Position numbers and translations under genes: made by a program | The notes under the pieces: generated by a model | The model's input: only the letters and a program-made list of their open reading frames with translations | What the model was told of the DNA's origin: nothing | Database searches by the model: none | Origin: Lichenicoccus sp964247695 | GTDB lineage: Bacteria > Pseudomonadota > Alphaproteobacteria > Acetobacterales > Acetobacteraceae | DNA length: 64,000 bases | Assembly (NCBI GenBank): GCA_964247695.1 | Contig: CAXTVI010000020.1 | Coordinates: 22,610-86,609, forward strand | Direction of reading: 5' to 3' | Part shown: positions 8,020-16,265 of the stretch, piece by piece | How the letters are laid out: every line of letters begins with the position of its first letter | How positions within the stretch are numbered: position 1 is the first letter of the stretch

Positions 8020-9843
8020 CTAATGGTTGTCGCGCGGCAGTCCCTTGCTCTGCGCGACGCGCTGGTAGGCAATCGCCGGCTCCAGCACCGCACCGGTCTG
8101 CAACTGCCCGACCACGCCGCGCTGCAGCTCCTGCCAGGGCGTCTGGCTGGCCGGGTAACGGTAGCCGCCCGCCGCCTGCAGCGCCACACGGCGCCCGACG
8201 ATCTCGGATTCCGGCACAAGCATGTCGACGCGACCCTGGCGCAGATCGACGCGCAGCCGGTCGCCGGTGCGCAGGATGGCGAGTGGGCCGCCCGCCGCCG
8301 CCTCCGGCGAGGCGTTCAGGATCGAAGGCGACCCCGAGGTGCCGGACTGGCGGCCGTCGCCGATGCAGGCCAGCGCGTGCACGCCCTGCTGGATCAGGTA
8401 CGAGGGCGGCCGCATGTTGACCACCTCGGCGGCGCCCGGGTAGCCGATCGGCCCGGCGCCGCGCATCACCAGGATGTCGTGCGTGGTGATGTCGAGCGCC
8501 GGGTCGTCGATGCGGGCGTGGTAGTCCTCGGGCCCGTCGAATACCACGGCGCGGCCCTCGAAGGCCTCCGGGTCGTTCGGGTCGTTCAGGTAGCGCTCGC
8601 GGAACTCCTCGGAGATTACGCTGGTCTTCATGATCGCCGAGGTGAACAGGTTGCCGTGCAGCACCAGGAAGCCGGCGCGCTGCTTGAGCGGACGCTCGAA
8701 CGGCCGGATCACCTCCGGGTCCAGTGTCGCGAGGCCGCCGCAGGTCTCGCCTATGGTGATGCCCTTCACCGTCATCGCCTGCTCGCGGATCAACCCGTGG
8801 CGGATCAGCTCGCCGACCACCGCCGGCACGCCGCCGGCGCGGTAGTAGTCCTCGCCGAGATACTCCCCGGCCGGCTGCAAATTCACCAGCAGCGGGATGT
8901 CATGGCCATAGCTCTGCCACTCCTCGATCGGCAGCTCGAAGCCGAGATGGCGCGCGATCGCGGCCAGATGGATCGGCGCGTTGGTCGAGCCGCCGATCGC
9001 CGAGTTCACCCGGATGGCGTTGACGAACGCATCCTTGGTCATGATGTCGGACGGCTTGAGGTCCTCGCGCACCATGTCGACGATGCGGCGCCCGGTCTCC
9101 CAGGCCATCTCCTGGCGGTCGCGGTACGGCGCGGGGATCGCGGCCGACCCCGGCAACTGCATGCCGAGCGCCTCGGCCAGCGAGTTCATCGTGGTCGCGG
9201 TGCCCATGGTGTTGCAGTAGCCGGCGGACGGCGCCGATGACGCCACCAGCTTGATGAAGCCCTCGTGGTCGATCTCGCCGGCCGCCAGCAACTGCCGCGC
9301 GTGCCAGATGATGGTGCCCGAGCCGGTGCGCTGGCCGCGAAACCAGCCATTCAGCATCGGGCCGACGGAGAGTGCGATCGCCGGGATGTTGACCGTGGCG
9401 GCCGCCATCAGGCAGGCCGGCGTGGTCTTGTCGCAGCCGATGGTGAGCACGACGCCGTCGAGCGGATAGCCGTACAGCACCTCGACCAGGCCCATGTAGG
9501 CCAGGTTGCGGTCGAGCCCGGCGGTCGGCCGCTTGCCGGTCTCCTGGATCGGATGCACCGGGAACTCGATGGCGATGCCGCCGGCCTCGCGTATGCCCTC
9601 GCGCACGCGTTCGGCAAGGACGAGATGGTGACGATTGCACGGCGACAGGTCGGAACCGGTCTGTGCGATGCCGATGATCGGGCGGCCGGACTGCAGCTCC
9701 TTCTGCGACAGGCCGAAATTCATGTAACGCTCGAGGTAGAGCGCGGTCATGTCCGGGTTGTGCGGGTTGTCGAACCAGGCCTGCGAGCGCAGCGACAATG
9801 GCTTAGCGCGATCAGGGGTGCCGTGATCCTGGCCGTTCGACAT
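8020..9843 (-). CDS. IlvD/Edd-family sugar-acid dehydratase (galactonate/arabinonate/xylonate type)
   Basis: Iron-sulfur enzyme removing water from a sugar acid to give the 2-keto-3-deoxy acid; here it should supply KDGal for DgoK. In the 607-residue protein the cluster-ligand cysteines are C69 (GSDLSPCN), C137 (TIGCDKT) and C210 (SAGYCNTMGT), and the C-terminal beta-barrel has GDGRQSGTSGSPSILNASPE. The overall sequence strongly resembles the Caulobacter D-xylonate dehydratase subgroup, so the substrate cannot be read from sequence alone. ATG 9843 is preferred over an upstream ATG because GAGAGAA sits in Shine-Dalgarno position. A candidate operator lies 75-90 bp upstream. Confidence 0.9.
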   Translation of the reverse strand: MSNGQDHGTPDRAKPLSLRSQAWFDNPHNPDMTALYLERYMNFGLSQKELQSGRPIIGIAQTGSDLSPCNRHHLVLAERVREGIREAGGIAIEFPVHPIQETGKRPTAGLDRNLAYMGLVEVLYGYPLDGVVLTIGCDKTTPACLMAAATVNIPAIALSVGPMLNGWFRGQRTGSGTIIWHARQLLAAGEIDHEGFIKLVASSAPSAGYCNTMGTATTMNSLAEALGMQLPGSAAIPAPYRDRQEMAWETGRRIVDMVREDLKPSDIMTKDAFVNAIRVNSAIGGSTNAPIHLAAIARHLGFELPIEEWQSYGHDIPLLVNLQPAGEYLGEDYYRAGGVPAVVGELIRHGLIREQAMTVKGITIGETCGGLATLDPEVIRPFERPLKQRAGFLVLHGNLFTSAIMKTSVISEEFRERYLNDPNDPEAFEGRAVVFDGPEDYHARIDDPALDITTHDILVMRGAGPIGYPGAAEVVNMRPPSYLIQQGVHALACIGDGRQSGTSGSPSILNASPEAAAGGPLAILRTGDRLRVDLRQGRVDMLVPESEIVGRRVALQAAGGYRYPASQTPWQELQRGVVGQLQTGAVLEPAIAYQRVAQSKGLPRDNH

Positions 9844-9915
9844 GGCGTTGTTCTCTCGTGCTTGCCTGTCCGGCCGCCCGCGACCGCGGGCGTCGCCGCC
9901 TGGCATCCGGATGCG

Positions 9916-9930
9916 ATTGGTCAGACAAAT
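9916..9930. promoter_or_regulatory. Candidate GntR/DgoR operator 2
   Basis: ATTGGTCAGACAAAT is a 15-bp palindrome with one mismatched pair, and it fits TnGTnnnACnA of the FadR subfamily. It lies upstream of the minus-strand dehydratase and shares GTCnGACAAAT with the site at 918-932. The regulator at 143-934 is the obvious candidate. Confidence 0.5.
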
Positions 9931-9969
9931 AATCGCGAAACAACCCTCACACAAGCAGCACGGCTCGGC

Positions 9970-10713
9970 TCAGGGGCGGCGGGCGATCGCCAGGATGTGC
10001 AGCCCGGCATCCGCGAGCAGCGGGTCTTGCGCCGCATGCCGGTCGATGGTGGCGCGCGTGGCGGCATCGCCGCCGGCCGGCACGCAGGCTGCCAGGCGGC
10101 CGGACGCGGTGGCGGTCACCCCGAGGGCGTGGCAACGCGCGTCCACCAGGCCGGCATCGAGCAGCGCCGCCTTCAGGCGGGCGCTGTCATAGAGGCGTCG
10201 CTCGGCGCGCCTGGTGCGACGCTCCTGATGCCGCAGGCCCAGCACCAGGGACAGCAGGGTCTCGACACGGACGCACAGCACGCCGCCCGGCCGCAACAGG
10301 CCGACCAGGCGGTGCAGCGCGAGGTGCGGGTCAAGTTCCGCCTGCAGCGACGGCGTCGCCAGCACCAGGTCGGCGTCGCCGGGCGCCACCGCATCGTCGG
10401 CGGCGCCGGCGAGCGTCGTCACGCGATGGCCGCGCTCGATCCAGCGCCGCGTCCAGCGGGTGCCGCGGCGGTCGGCCTCGACTATATGCGCGCCCGGCGG
10501 CAGCGGGATCGCCGAGACCAGCTCCCAGGCATGGCCGTCATGCAGCCGCCGGTCGGCCGGGCCGTCCTGCCAGCGCGCTTCCATGACCTCCAGCAGCGTG
10601 TCCACGACAGGGGGCACCGCCGGGGACGCCAGGTCGAGGAGGCCGGGAACCGCCATGGCCATGGCCAGCCGGGCGGCGTCCTCGGGATCACGGTTCTTCA
10701 GCGGATGCGTCAC
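9970..10713 (-). CDS. Class I methyltransferase-like protein, function unknown
   Basis: A 247-residue soluble protein. Residues around IPLPPGAHIVEADRRGTRWTRR, then GDADLVLATPSLQ and LLRPGGVLCVRVETLLSL, follow the order of beta strands 1, 4 and 5 of a SAM-methyltransferase fold. The usual glycine-rich motif I (E/DxGxGxG) is replaced by EADRRG, so SAM binding is doubtful. The start is GTG. Its upstream neighbour is a long non-coding gap, and it does not appear to be in an operon. It may be a degenerate methyltransferase or another Rossmann-like protein. Confidence 0.6.
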   Translation of the reverse strand: MTHPLKNRDPEDAARLAMAMAVPGLLDLASPAVPPVVDTLLEVMEARWQDGPADRRLHDGHAWELVSAIPLPPGAHIVEADRRGTRWTRRWIERGHRVTTLAGAADDAVAPGDADLVLATPSLQAELDPHLALHRLVGLLRPGGVLCVRVETLLSLVLGLRHQERRTRRAERRLYDSARLKAALLDAGLVDARCHALGVTATASGRLAACVPAGGDAATRATIDRHAAQDPLLADAGLHILAIARRP

Positions 10714-11117
10714 GGCACGAAACCAGTCCAGCAGGATCGGTCATCTTCAAAGCATATCCGCCGCTGGTCGGCATCGTTATTGTAAAGGATCAAAACGCTG
10801 TGACGCGCTTTTAGCGTGGCCGGTCGCCTGCCTATACCGTGCGGCGCGCGCTATAACAGGCGTGCCGTCTCCGGCGGATCGAGCCGGCGGCGGCGCGGAG
10901 CCTGCAAGCGGATGCCGACATGACCGGAGGCTGGTTTCGAGGGCCGCGGTCCACGAAGCCGGCACAGGCCTGAGCAAGACGCTGATGCAATCGGATTCCG
11001 CCCCCGATCCCACCGTGCAGGATTTGGTATCAGGAAATATCCTCGAGTTGTCAGGTGGCTCGTGCGCGATCTCGCCGCCGGCGAAAAGCCACGGCGCCAG
11101 GCGTGACTTGCCTGTCC
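10714..11117. other. Intergenic region, about 400 bp, no gene seen
   Basis: Open frames here lack family resemblance and read through both strands like GC-rich shadows. The stretch 10755-10815 is the most AT-rich part and may hold promoters for the minus-strand methyltransferase-like gene, but no convincing -35/-10 pair was found. Confidence 0.5.
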
Positions 11118-11137
11118 AATATGGACGCCCATCTTGA
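11118..11137. promoter_or_regulatory. TetR operator copy 1
   Basis: AATATGGACGCCCATCTTGA contains the near-perfect palindrome ATGGACG-CCCAT. It is repeated almost exactly at 11755-11774 in front of the SDR gene. It lies just upstream of the regulator start chosen at 11142, which fits autorepression. Confidence 0.6.
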
Positions 11138-11141
11138 GGCA

Positions 11142-11741
11142 ATGGCCAGAACGTCGAATAGAGAGAAGATCCTCACCGAAGGCCTGCGTGTCGTGCACGA
11201 GCGCGGATATGCAAATGCGAGCGTGCGCGACATCGTTCAGGCAGCGGGCGTGCCGCAAGGCTCGTTCACCAACCACTTCGCCTCCAAGGAGGCGTTCGGG
11301 CTGGAGATCATCGACCTGTACAGCGCGGCCGGCCGCGCCCTCGGAGCCCGGACGCTGCTCAACGAGACGCTGCCGCCGCTGCAGCGCCTGCGGGCCTGGC
11401 TGCAGGCCGGACGCGAGAGCATGGCTGCCTGCAGCATGCGCAACGGCTGCCTGCTGGGCAACTTCGCCGCCGACGCCTGCGAGCAGAGCGGCGCGATCCG
11501 CCAGCGCGTGCTGGCCGCCTTCGGAGAACTCGAGGGCAACGTCGCCGCCTGCCTGCGCGCCGCGGTCGTCGCCGGCGAGGTCGACGCCGCGCTCGAGTGC
11601 GACGACGTCGCCGGCTTCGTCGTGGCGTCCCTGCAGGGCGCCAACCTGCTGGGCAAGGTGACCGGCGAGCCGGCTTCACTCGACCGCTTCGAACGGATCC
11701 TGTTCGACCGGATCCTCCCCGGCGGCCAATCGGACCGATAG
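11142..11741 (+). CDS. TetR/AcrR-family repressor
   Basis: DNA-binding repressor of about 199 residues. The N-terminal HTH is typical (MARTSNREKILTEGLRVV, then ASVRDIVQAAGVPQGSFTNH with FASKEAF), followed by a helical ligand domain containing CSMRNGCLLGNFAADACEQ, as in the LmrA/YxaF/AcuR-type TetR_C group. The ATG at 11142 matches the conserved family N-terminus. An upstream ATG at 11121 lies inside the operator palindrome. The next gene is a short-chain dehydrogenase preceded by the same palindrome, so the pair looks like a repressor and its target. The inducer is unknown and may be a reactive or electrophilic small molecule. Confidence 0.88.
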   Translation: MARTSNREKILTEGLRVVHERGYANASVRDIVQAAGVPQGSFTNHFASKEAFGLEIIDLYSAAGRALGARTLLNETLPPLQRLRAWLQAGRESMAACSMRNGCLLGNFAADACEQSGAIRQRVLAAFGELEGNVAACLRAAVVAGEVDAALECDDVAGFVVASLQGANLLGKVTGEPASLDRFERILFDRILPGGQSDR

Positions 11742-11754
11742 CCCTTGCATCATT

Positions 11755-11774
11755 AATATGGACGTCCATCTTGG
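11755..11774. promoter_or_regulatory. TetR operator copy 2
   Basis: AATATGGACGTCCATCTTGG includes the perfect 12-bp palindrome ATGGACGTCCAT. It lies between the tetR stop and the SDR start at 11819, and 17 of its first 18 bases match the site at 11118-11137. Confidence 0.65.
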
Positions 11775-11818
11775 ATGCTCAGGCGGCCGATATCCGGCTG
11801 CGTTCGAGGATCCAGACC

Positions 11819-12568
11819 ATGACCAGCCAAGTCGTCCTGATCACCGGTGCCCTGACCGGCATCGGCCGCGCCACCGCCTTCGCCTACGCCCATGCGGGCG
11901 CGAAGCTCGTCGTGTCTGGCCGCCGTCCGGACGCCGGCCGTGACCTCGCCAGCGCGCTGCGCGACCTCGGGACCGAGGTGGAGTTCATCCAGGCGGACGT
12001 GCGCCACGAGGATGACGTGCGCGCCCTGGTCGACCAGACCGTCGCCCGGTTCGGGCGTCTCGACGTCGCCATCAACAATGCCGGCACCGAGGGGCGCATC
12101 GGCCCGATCGTCGAGCAGACGGTCGAGAACTACACCGCGACCTTCGACACCAACGTGCTCGGCGTGCTGCTGAGCCTCAAGCACCAGCTCCGCGTCATGC
12201 TGCCGCAGGGCCACGGCAACATCGTCAACGTCTCCTCGGTGGCAGGCTCGGTGGGCTTTCCGGGTGCCGCGGTCTACGTCGCCAGCAAGCACGCGGTCGA
12301 GGGCCTGACCAGGAGTGCTGCGCTCGAGGCCGCGAAGTCCGGCGTGCGGGTCAACGCGATCGCCCCCGGGCCGATCGTCACCGGCATGCTGGACCGCTTC
12401 ACCGGCGGCTCCGACGAAGGCAAGTCGTTCATGACCTCGCTGGTCCCGGCCGGCCGTCTCGGCAATGTCGAGGAAGTCGCGCAGGCGATCCTGTTCCTGG
12501 CGTCGGACAAGGCGCCGTTCATCACCGGACAGAGCCTCGCCATCGATGGCGGCATCCTGGCCGGGTGA
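11819..12568 (+). CDS. Short-chain dehydrogenase/reductase, TetR-controlled
   Basis: NAD(P)H-dependent oxidoreductase of the classical SDR family (249 residues). The cofactor motif TGALTGIG is at residues 9-16, and SGRRPDAG follows beta strand 2, suggesting NADPH. NNAGTEG, the catalytic serine in NVSSVAGSVGF, YVASK (Tyr and Lys) and PGPIVTGM are all present. GKSFMTSLVPAGRLGNVEEVA and the C-terminal QSLAIDGGILAG are typical of glucose/3-oxoacyl-type SDRs. It directly follows the TetR gene and has its own copy of the operator. The substrate is not predictable. Confidence 0.9.
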   Translation: MTSQVVLITGALTGIGRATAFAYAHAGAKLVVSGRRPDAGRDLASALRDLGTEVEFIQADVRHEDDVRALVDQTVARFGRLDVAINNAGTEGRIGPIVEQTVENYTATFDTNVLGVLLSLKHQLRVMLPQGHGNIVNVSSVAGSVGFPGAAVYVASKHAVEGLTRSAALEAAKSGVRVNAIAPGPIVTGMLDRFTGGSDEGKSFMTSLVPAGRLGNVEEVAQAILFLASDKAPFITGQSLAIDGGILAG

Positions 12569-12587
12569 AGCTCAGGGCGCCCCCCGG

Positions 12588-13499
12588 TCAGCGGCGGAGG
12601 CAACGAGGCTGTTCTCGCTCTGCCTCCACGCCCAGGAGCCCCTCTTTCATGGCATGCAGCTCTCGCGCACGCTGCTCGGTGATCCGGGGATAGCTCATCC
12701 CGATCCCCTCCAGGGTGTCGACGACGATCTGCGACACGATGAGCCGCGCGTTCTCCTTGTCGTCGGCCGGCACCACATACCAGGGCGAATCATCCGTGCT
12801 CGTCGCACTTAGGCACTCCTCGTAGGCCATCCGATACTGCTTCCAGAACCTCCGCTCCTCGATGTCGGCGGCAGTGATTTTCCAGTTCTTGTCCGGTCGC
12901 TCGATGCGCTCCAGGAAGCGTCGTCGCTGCTCCGCTTTCGAGAGGTGCAGGAAGATCTTGACCACCAGCGTCCCGTTCCCGTGCAGGTGACGTTCGAGAT
13001 CCATGATCGAGCGATACCGGTCGTGCCAGAGCCTGGCCTCGTGGTGCGGCGGATCCGGGATGTCCTCGCGGCCCAGCATGTCGCGATGCACGCGGACGAC
13101 GAGCACCTCCTCGTAGTAGGACCGGTTGAAGATTCCGATGCGCCCCCGCTCCGGCAGGTCGCGTGTGGTCCTCCAGAGGAAGTCGTGCTGCAATTCGTTC
13201 GCACTGGGCTGCTTGAAGCTGAACACCTGGCAGCCCTGCGGATTGACCCCGGACATCACGTGTCGGATCGCACCGTCCTTGCCGGCCGCGTCCATCGCCT
13301 GGAAGATCAACAGGACGGCGCGGCGGCCGGATGCGTAGTGGAGTTGCTGGAGTTCACTCAGCCTCGCGACATGCGCGGCCAGCATCGCCTCGTAGCTGGA
13401 CTTCCCGCCATAGACCGGAGCAACCCGCGTCGGCCGCTCCCTGAGGTCGAGCTTGTCACCCTCTCGAACCAGATAATCCCTGATGCGGAGAGTGATCAT
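12588..13499 (-). CDS. Polyphosphate kinase 2 family (PPK2) nucleotide phosphotransferase
   Basis: Uses polyphosphate to phosphorylate a nucleoside mono- or diphosphate in the cytoplasm. The 303-residue protein has the PPK2 Walker A-like block FQAMDAAGKDGAIRHVMSGV, then NRSYYEEVLVVRVH and the Walker B-like FLHLSKAEQRRRFLER, with RPDKNWKI as the lid. The KDLR-like N-terminus (LREGDKLDLRERPT) resembles the PPK2 class III AMP/ADP-type enzymes. ATG 13499 is chosen; upstream coding sequence in frame is antisense to the ATPase. It lies 20 bp after the proton-ATPase gene on the same strand, so it is probably co-transcribed. Confidence 0.9.
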   Translation of the reverse strand: MITLRIRDYLVREGDKLDLRERPTRVAPVYGGKSSYEAMLAAHVARLSELQQLHYASGRRAVLLIFQAMDAAGKDGAIRHVMSGVNPQGCQVFSFKQPSANELQHDFLWRTTRDLPERGRIGIFNRSYYEEVLVVRVHRDMLGREDIPDPPHHEARLWHDRYRSIMDLERHLHGNGTLVVKIFLHLSKAEQRRRFLERIERPDKNWKITAADIEERRFWKQYRMAYEECLSATSTDDSPWYVVPADDKENARLIVSQIVVDTLEGIGMSYPRITEQRARELHAMKEGLLGVEAEREQPRCLRR

Positions 13500-13519
13500 C
13501 GCCTTCCCCACGTGATGGG

Positions 13520-16081
13520 TCACAGGGCGGCCTTGCGCGTCGACACTGCCGCGGCCTGGCCCGTCATGGTGCGGCTGGGGACGGGCCTGGTGGCGGAAAC
13601 AGCCCCGGCCGGGGGCACCGCGCGGACGGCCGCGACCCTCGTCCCGGAGCGATCGAGGAGGCGGTAGGTGAGCAGCTTTGCCCGGTCGTTCAAGAGGAAC
13701 CAGGCTCCGGCATAGATCCACACCATCAGGGCCCAGTACCAGGCAAGCGGCGTGACCAGACCGAGGCCGAAGATCGCAACGCACGTAGCCACCACCTGTG
13801 TGCCCAGGACGGCCATCCAGAGGATCCTGGCCGGTCGGATGGACCAGAAAGCCCCTCGGGTGCGGGTCAGGAAAATCGTGAGATGCCCTGCGACCGAGAG
13901 CTTGAGGTACATCAGCGTCTGGACCTGCGCGCGATCCAGATGGAGCACCCGCTCCCCGATGTAGAACAGCCCGAACGCGGCGATCACGCCCAGCACGCCC
14001 AGCACCGTCGACACGCCCAGGACCACGCGCATGTTCCAGGCTTCCGGCGCGTCGCGGTAGTGCACGTTGTCATAGGCGATCGACAGGATTGCGCCATCGT
14101 TCAGCAGCGCCAGCATGACGATCATCACCGCCGTCAGCGGATAGAAGTTGAAAACCAGGATGGCCAGCGTCATGAAGAACAGCACGCGCAACGTTTCGGC
14201 GATCCGGTAGATGGCGTAGCTGTTCATCCGCTGGAAGATGCGCCGGCTCTCCTTGATCGCCTCGATGATCACCGAGAGCCCGGGCGTCATCAGCACGATC
14301 GATGCAGCCGCACGGGCCGCGTCCGTGGCACCCGAGACCGCGATGCCACAGTCGGCCTTCTTCAGGGCGGGGGCGTCGTTGACGCCATCGCCCGTCATGC
14401 CGACGATGTGGTCGTGCCTCTGCAGGGTATCGACGATGTGGAACTTGTGCTCCGGAAAGACCTGAGCAAAACCATCCGCCTGTTCGATCGACCGCGCCGT
14501 TGCGGCACCTTCGTCATGCGTGGCGTCACCCAGGCCGGCGCCGTCCAGGATATTGGCGCCCATCCCGAGCGTCTTCGCCGTCTCCCGGGCGATGGCCAGC
14601 GCGTCGCCGGTGACCATCTTGATCCTGACGCCCATCTGCCGCGCCGTTGCAATCGTCGACCTGGCGTCCTCGCGCGGTGGATCGAACAGCGGCAGGACGC
14701 CGAGCATCCGCCAATTGCCGTCGCCGTCGGCACGCGCGACACCGAGTGCCCTGAAGCCGCGAGCGGCAAAATCGTCGACGGCCTTGGTCACCGCCTTGTT
14801 GACCGCATCGGTGCTTGCCGCCAGCGCGAGGATGACCTGGGGCGCTCCCTTGGTGACCTTGAAAAGGGTGCCGTCCGTGGCCTTGATCGTGGCCTCGGTG
14901 CGCTTGTGCACAGGGTCGAACGGCTGGAAATGCTGCAGGGCATAGCCCTGCAACACCGTCTTGTCCTTCACCCCGGCCAGCACGGCCAGGTCGATGGTGT
15001 CGTCGTTGTCCGCGCGCGACGCCAGCGCTGCATTGAGGATGACAGCGGCGGCGGGAACGTCGGCCACGCTGTATGGCTCGCCGAGCGTCAGCTTGTTCTG
15101 GGTCAGGGTGCCGGTCTTGTCGGCACACAGCACATCCACTCCCGCCAGTTCCTCGATCGCCACGAGCTTGCTGACGATGGCCTGTTCCCTGGCGAGCAGG
15201 CGCGCTCCCACCGCCATCGTGACCGACAGCACCGTAGGCATCGCCACGGGGATCGCCGCCACCGTCAGCACCAGGGCGAACTGGAGTGTGGTGAGGATCG
15301 GTTCCCCGCGATAGATGCCGACCCCGATGATGACCGCGACCAGCACGACCGCCAGCCCGATGAGGTAGTTGCCGATCTTGAGGACGGCCTTCTGGAAATG
15401 GCTTGTGGTATGGGCCGTCTCGACAAGTTCCGCGGTCTTGCCGAAGTAGGTCTTGCTGCCGGTGGCATAGACCATCGCGCCGATCTCTCCGCGCCGGATG
15501 ATCGAGCCCGAGAAGACCGCTTCACCCGACTTCCTGGCGGTCGGCAGCGACTCGCCGGTCAGTGCCGACTGATCCACCGAGATCTCGTCGCCGTCCAGCA
15601 GGCGCGCATCCGCCGGCACGATGTCACCCAGTCGGAGGCGGACGACGTCGCCGGGAACGAGGTCCCTGGCGGGCGGCGTGACCCACTTGCCGTCACGCCT
15701 GACACGGGCCTTGATCGCCAGCTTGGCTTTCAGAGCCTCGATGGCATTGCCTGCCTGCCGCTCCTCCCAGAAGCCGATCGTTGCGTTCGCCACGAGCAGC
15801 AGCAGGATGATGAAGAAGTCCGGCCAGTGGCGGACAATGCCCGAAAGCACCACCGCCACCTCGATCATCCAGGGGATCGGCCCCCAGAAATACGACAGGA
15901 ACTTCAGTAGCGGATTGTCGCTCTCCTCCTCGATCTCGTTGGGACCGTACTGCGTGAGCCGCCTTGTCGCCTCGACCTGGGTCAGCCCGTCCGGCGACGA
16001 GGCGAGTTGCGTCTCGACCTGATCCATCGGCAGGGTCTGCAGGTCGCTCTTGATCTTAGCCGCCGAAGATACGTCTGCCAT
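13520..16081 (-). CDS. P3A-type plasma-membrane H+-ATPase
   Basis: Primary proton pump, 853 residues. Visible motifs are TGES (175-178, actuator), IPVAMP in the fourth membrane helix (277-282), the phosphorylated aspartate D321 in DKTGTLTQNK, KGAP (411-414, nucleotide domain), MVTGD (489-493) and GDGVND (564-569). AETLRVLFFM and the long C-terminal helices follow. The absence of CPC and of heavy-metal domains, and similarity in order to plant/fungal and archaeal H+-ATPases, place it in subgroup P3A. The ATG has GGAAG in Shine-Dalgarno position. It sits between UPF0182 and PPK2 genes, all on one strand. In bacteria such pumps are associated with acid tolerance. Confidence 0.92.
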   Translation of the reverse strand: MADVSSAAKIKSDLQTLPMDQVETQLASSPDGLTQVEATRRLTQYGPNEIEEESDNPLLKFLSYFWGPIPWMIEVAVVLSGIVRHWPDFFIILLLLVANATIGFWEERQAGNAIEALKAKLAIKARVRRDGKWVTPPARDLVPGDVVRLRLGDIVPADARLLDGDEISVDQSALTGESLPTARKSGEAVFSGSIIRRGEIGAMVYATGSKTYFGKTAELVETAHTTSHFQKAVLKIGNYLIGLAVVLVAVIIGVGIYRGEPILTTLQFALVLTVAAIPVAMPTVLSVTMAVGARLLAREQAIVSKLVAIEELAGVDVLCADKTGTLTQNKLTLGEPYSVADVPAAAVILNAALASRADNDDTIDLAVLAGVKDKTVLQGYALQHFQPFDPVHKRTEATIKATDGTLFKVTKGAPQVILALAASTDAVNKAVTKAVDDFAARGFRALGVARADGDGNWRMLGVLPLFDPPREDARSTIATARQMGVRIKMVTGDALAIARETAKTLGMGANILDGAGLGDATHDEGAATARSIEQADGFAQVFPEHKFHIVDTLQRHDHIVGMTGDGVNDAPALKKADCGIAVSGATDAARAAASIVLMTPGLSVIIEAIKESRRIFQRMNSYAIYRIAETLRVLFFMTLAILVFNFYPLTAVMIVMLALLNDGAILSIAYDNVHYRDAPEAWNMRVVLGVSTVLGVLGVIAAFGLFYIGERVLHLDRAQVQTLMYLKLSVAGHLTIFLTRTRGAFWSIRPARILWMAVLGTQVVATCVAIFGLGLVTPLAWYWALMVWIYAGAWFLLNDRAKLLTYRLLDRSGTRVAAVRAVPPAGAVSATRPVPSRTMTGQAAAVSTRKAAL

Positions 16082-16265
16082 CTTATACTTCCGTTCATCC
16101 AGAGGATGGTCGTCATCGCCTGTCGCGGACCTCGCGAGATCAGCGCAAGGGATCGCAGGGAGGTCCTGCGCAACAACCGGGCACGTGTTGCCGATGCCGG
16201 CCTATTTCAGGCGGGAGGCTCCGGAGGTCCCGGATGCGGCCGGACTGCTGCCCGGCCGCCATCGG

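Noticed and set aside
8020..9843. Calling the dehydratase a D-xylonate dehydratase of the Dahms or Weimberg pathway
   Set aside because: Sequence resembles CcXylD, but no other xylose gene is present and the neighbours (DgoK, KDPGal aldolase) are galactose genes; the substrate is left open.
10460..11137. Plus-strand open frame through the 10.7-11.1 kb gap
   Set aside because: Begins inside the minus-strand methyltransferase-like gene and has a shadow-like composition; no ribosome-binding site or family match.
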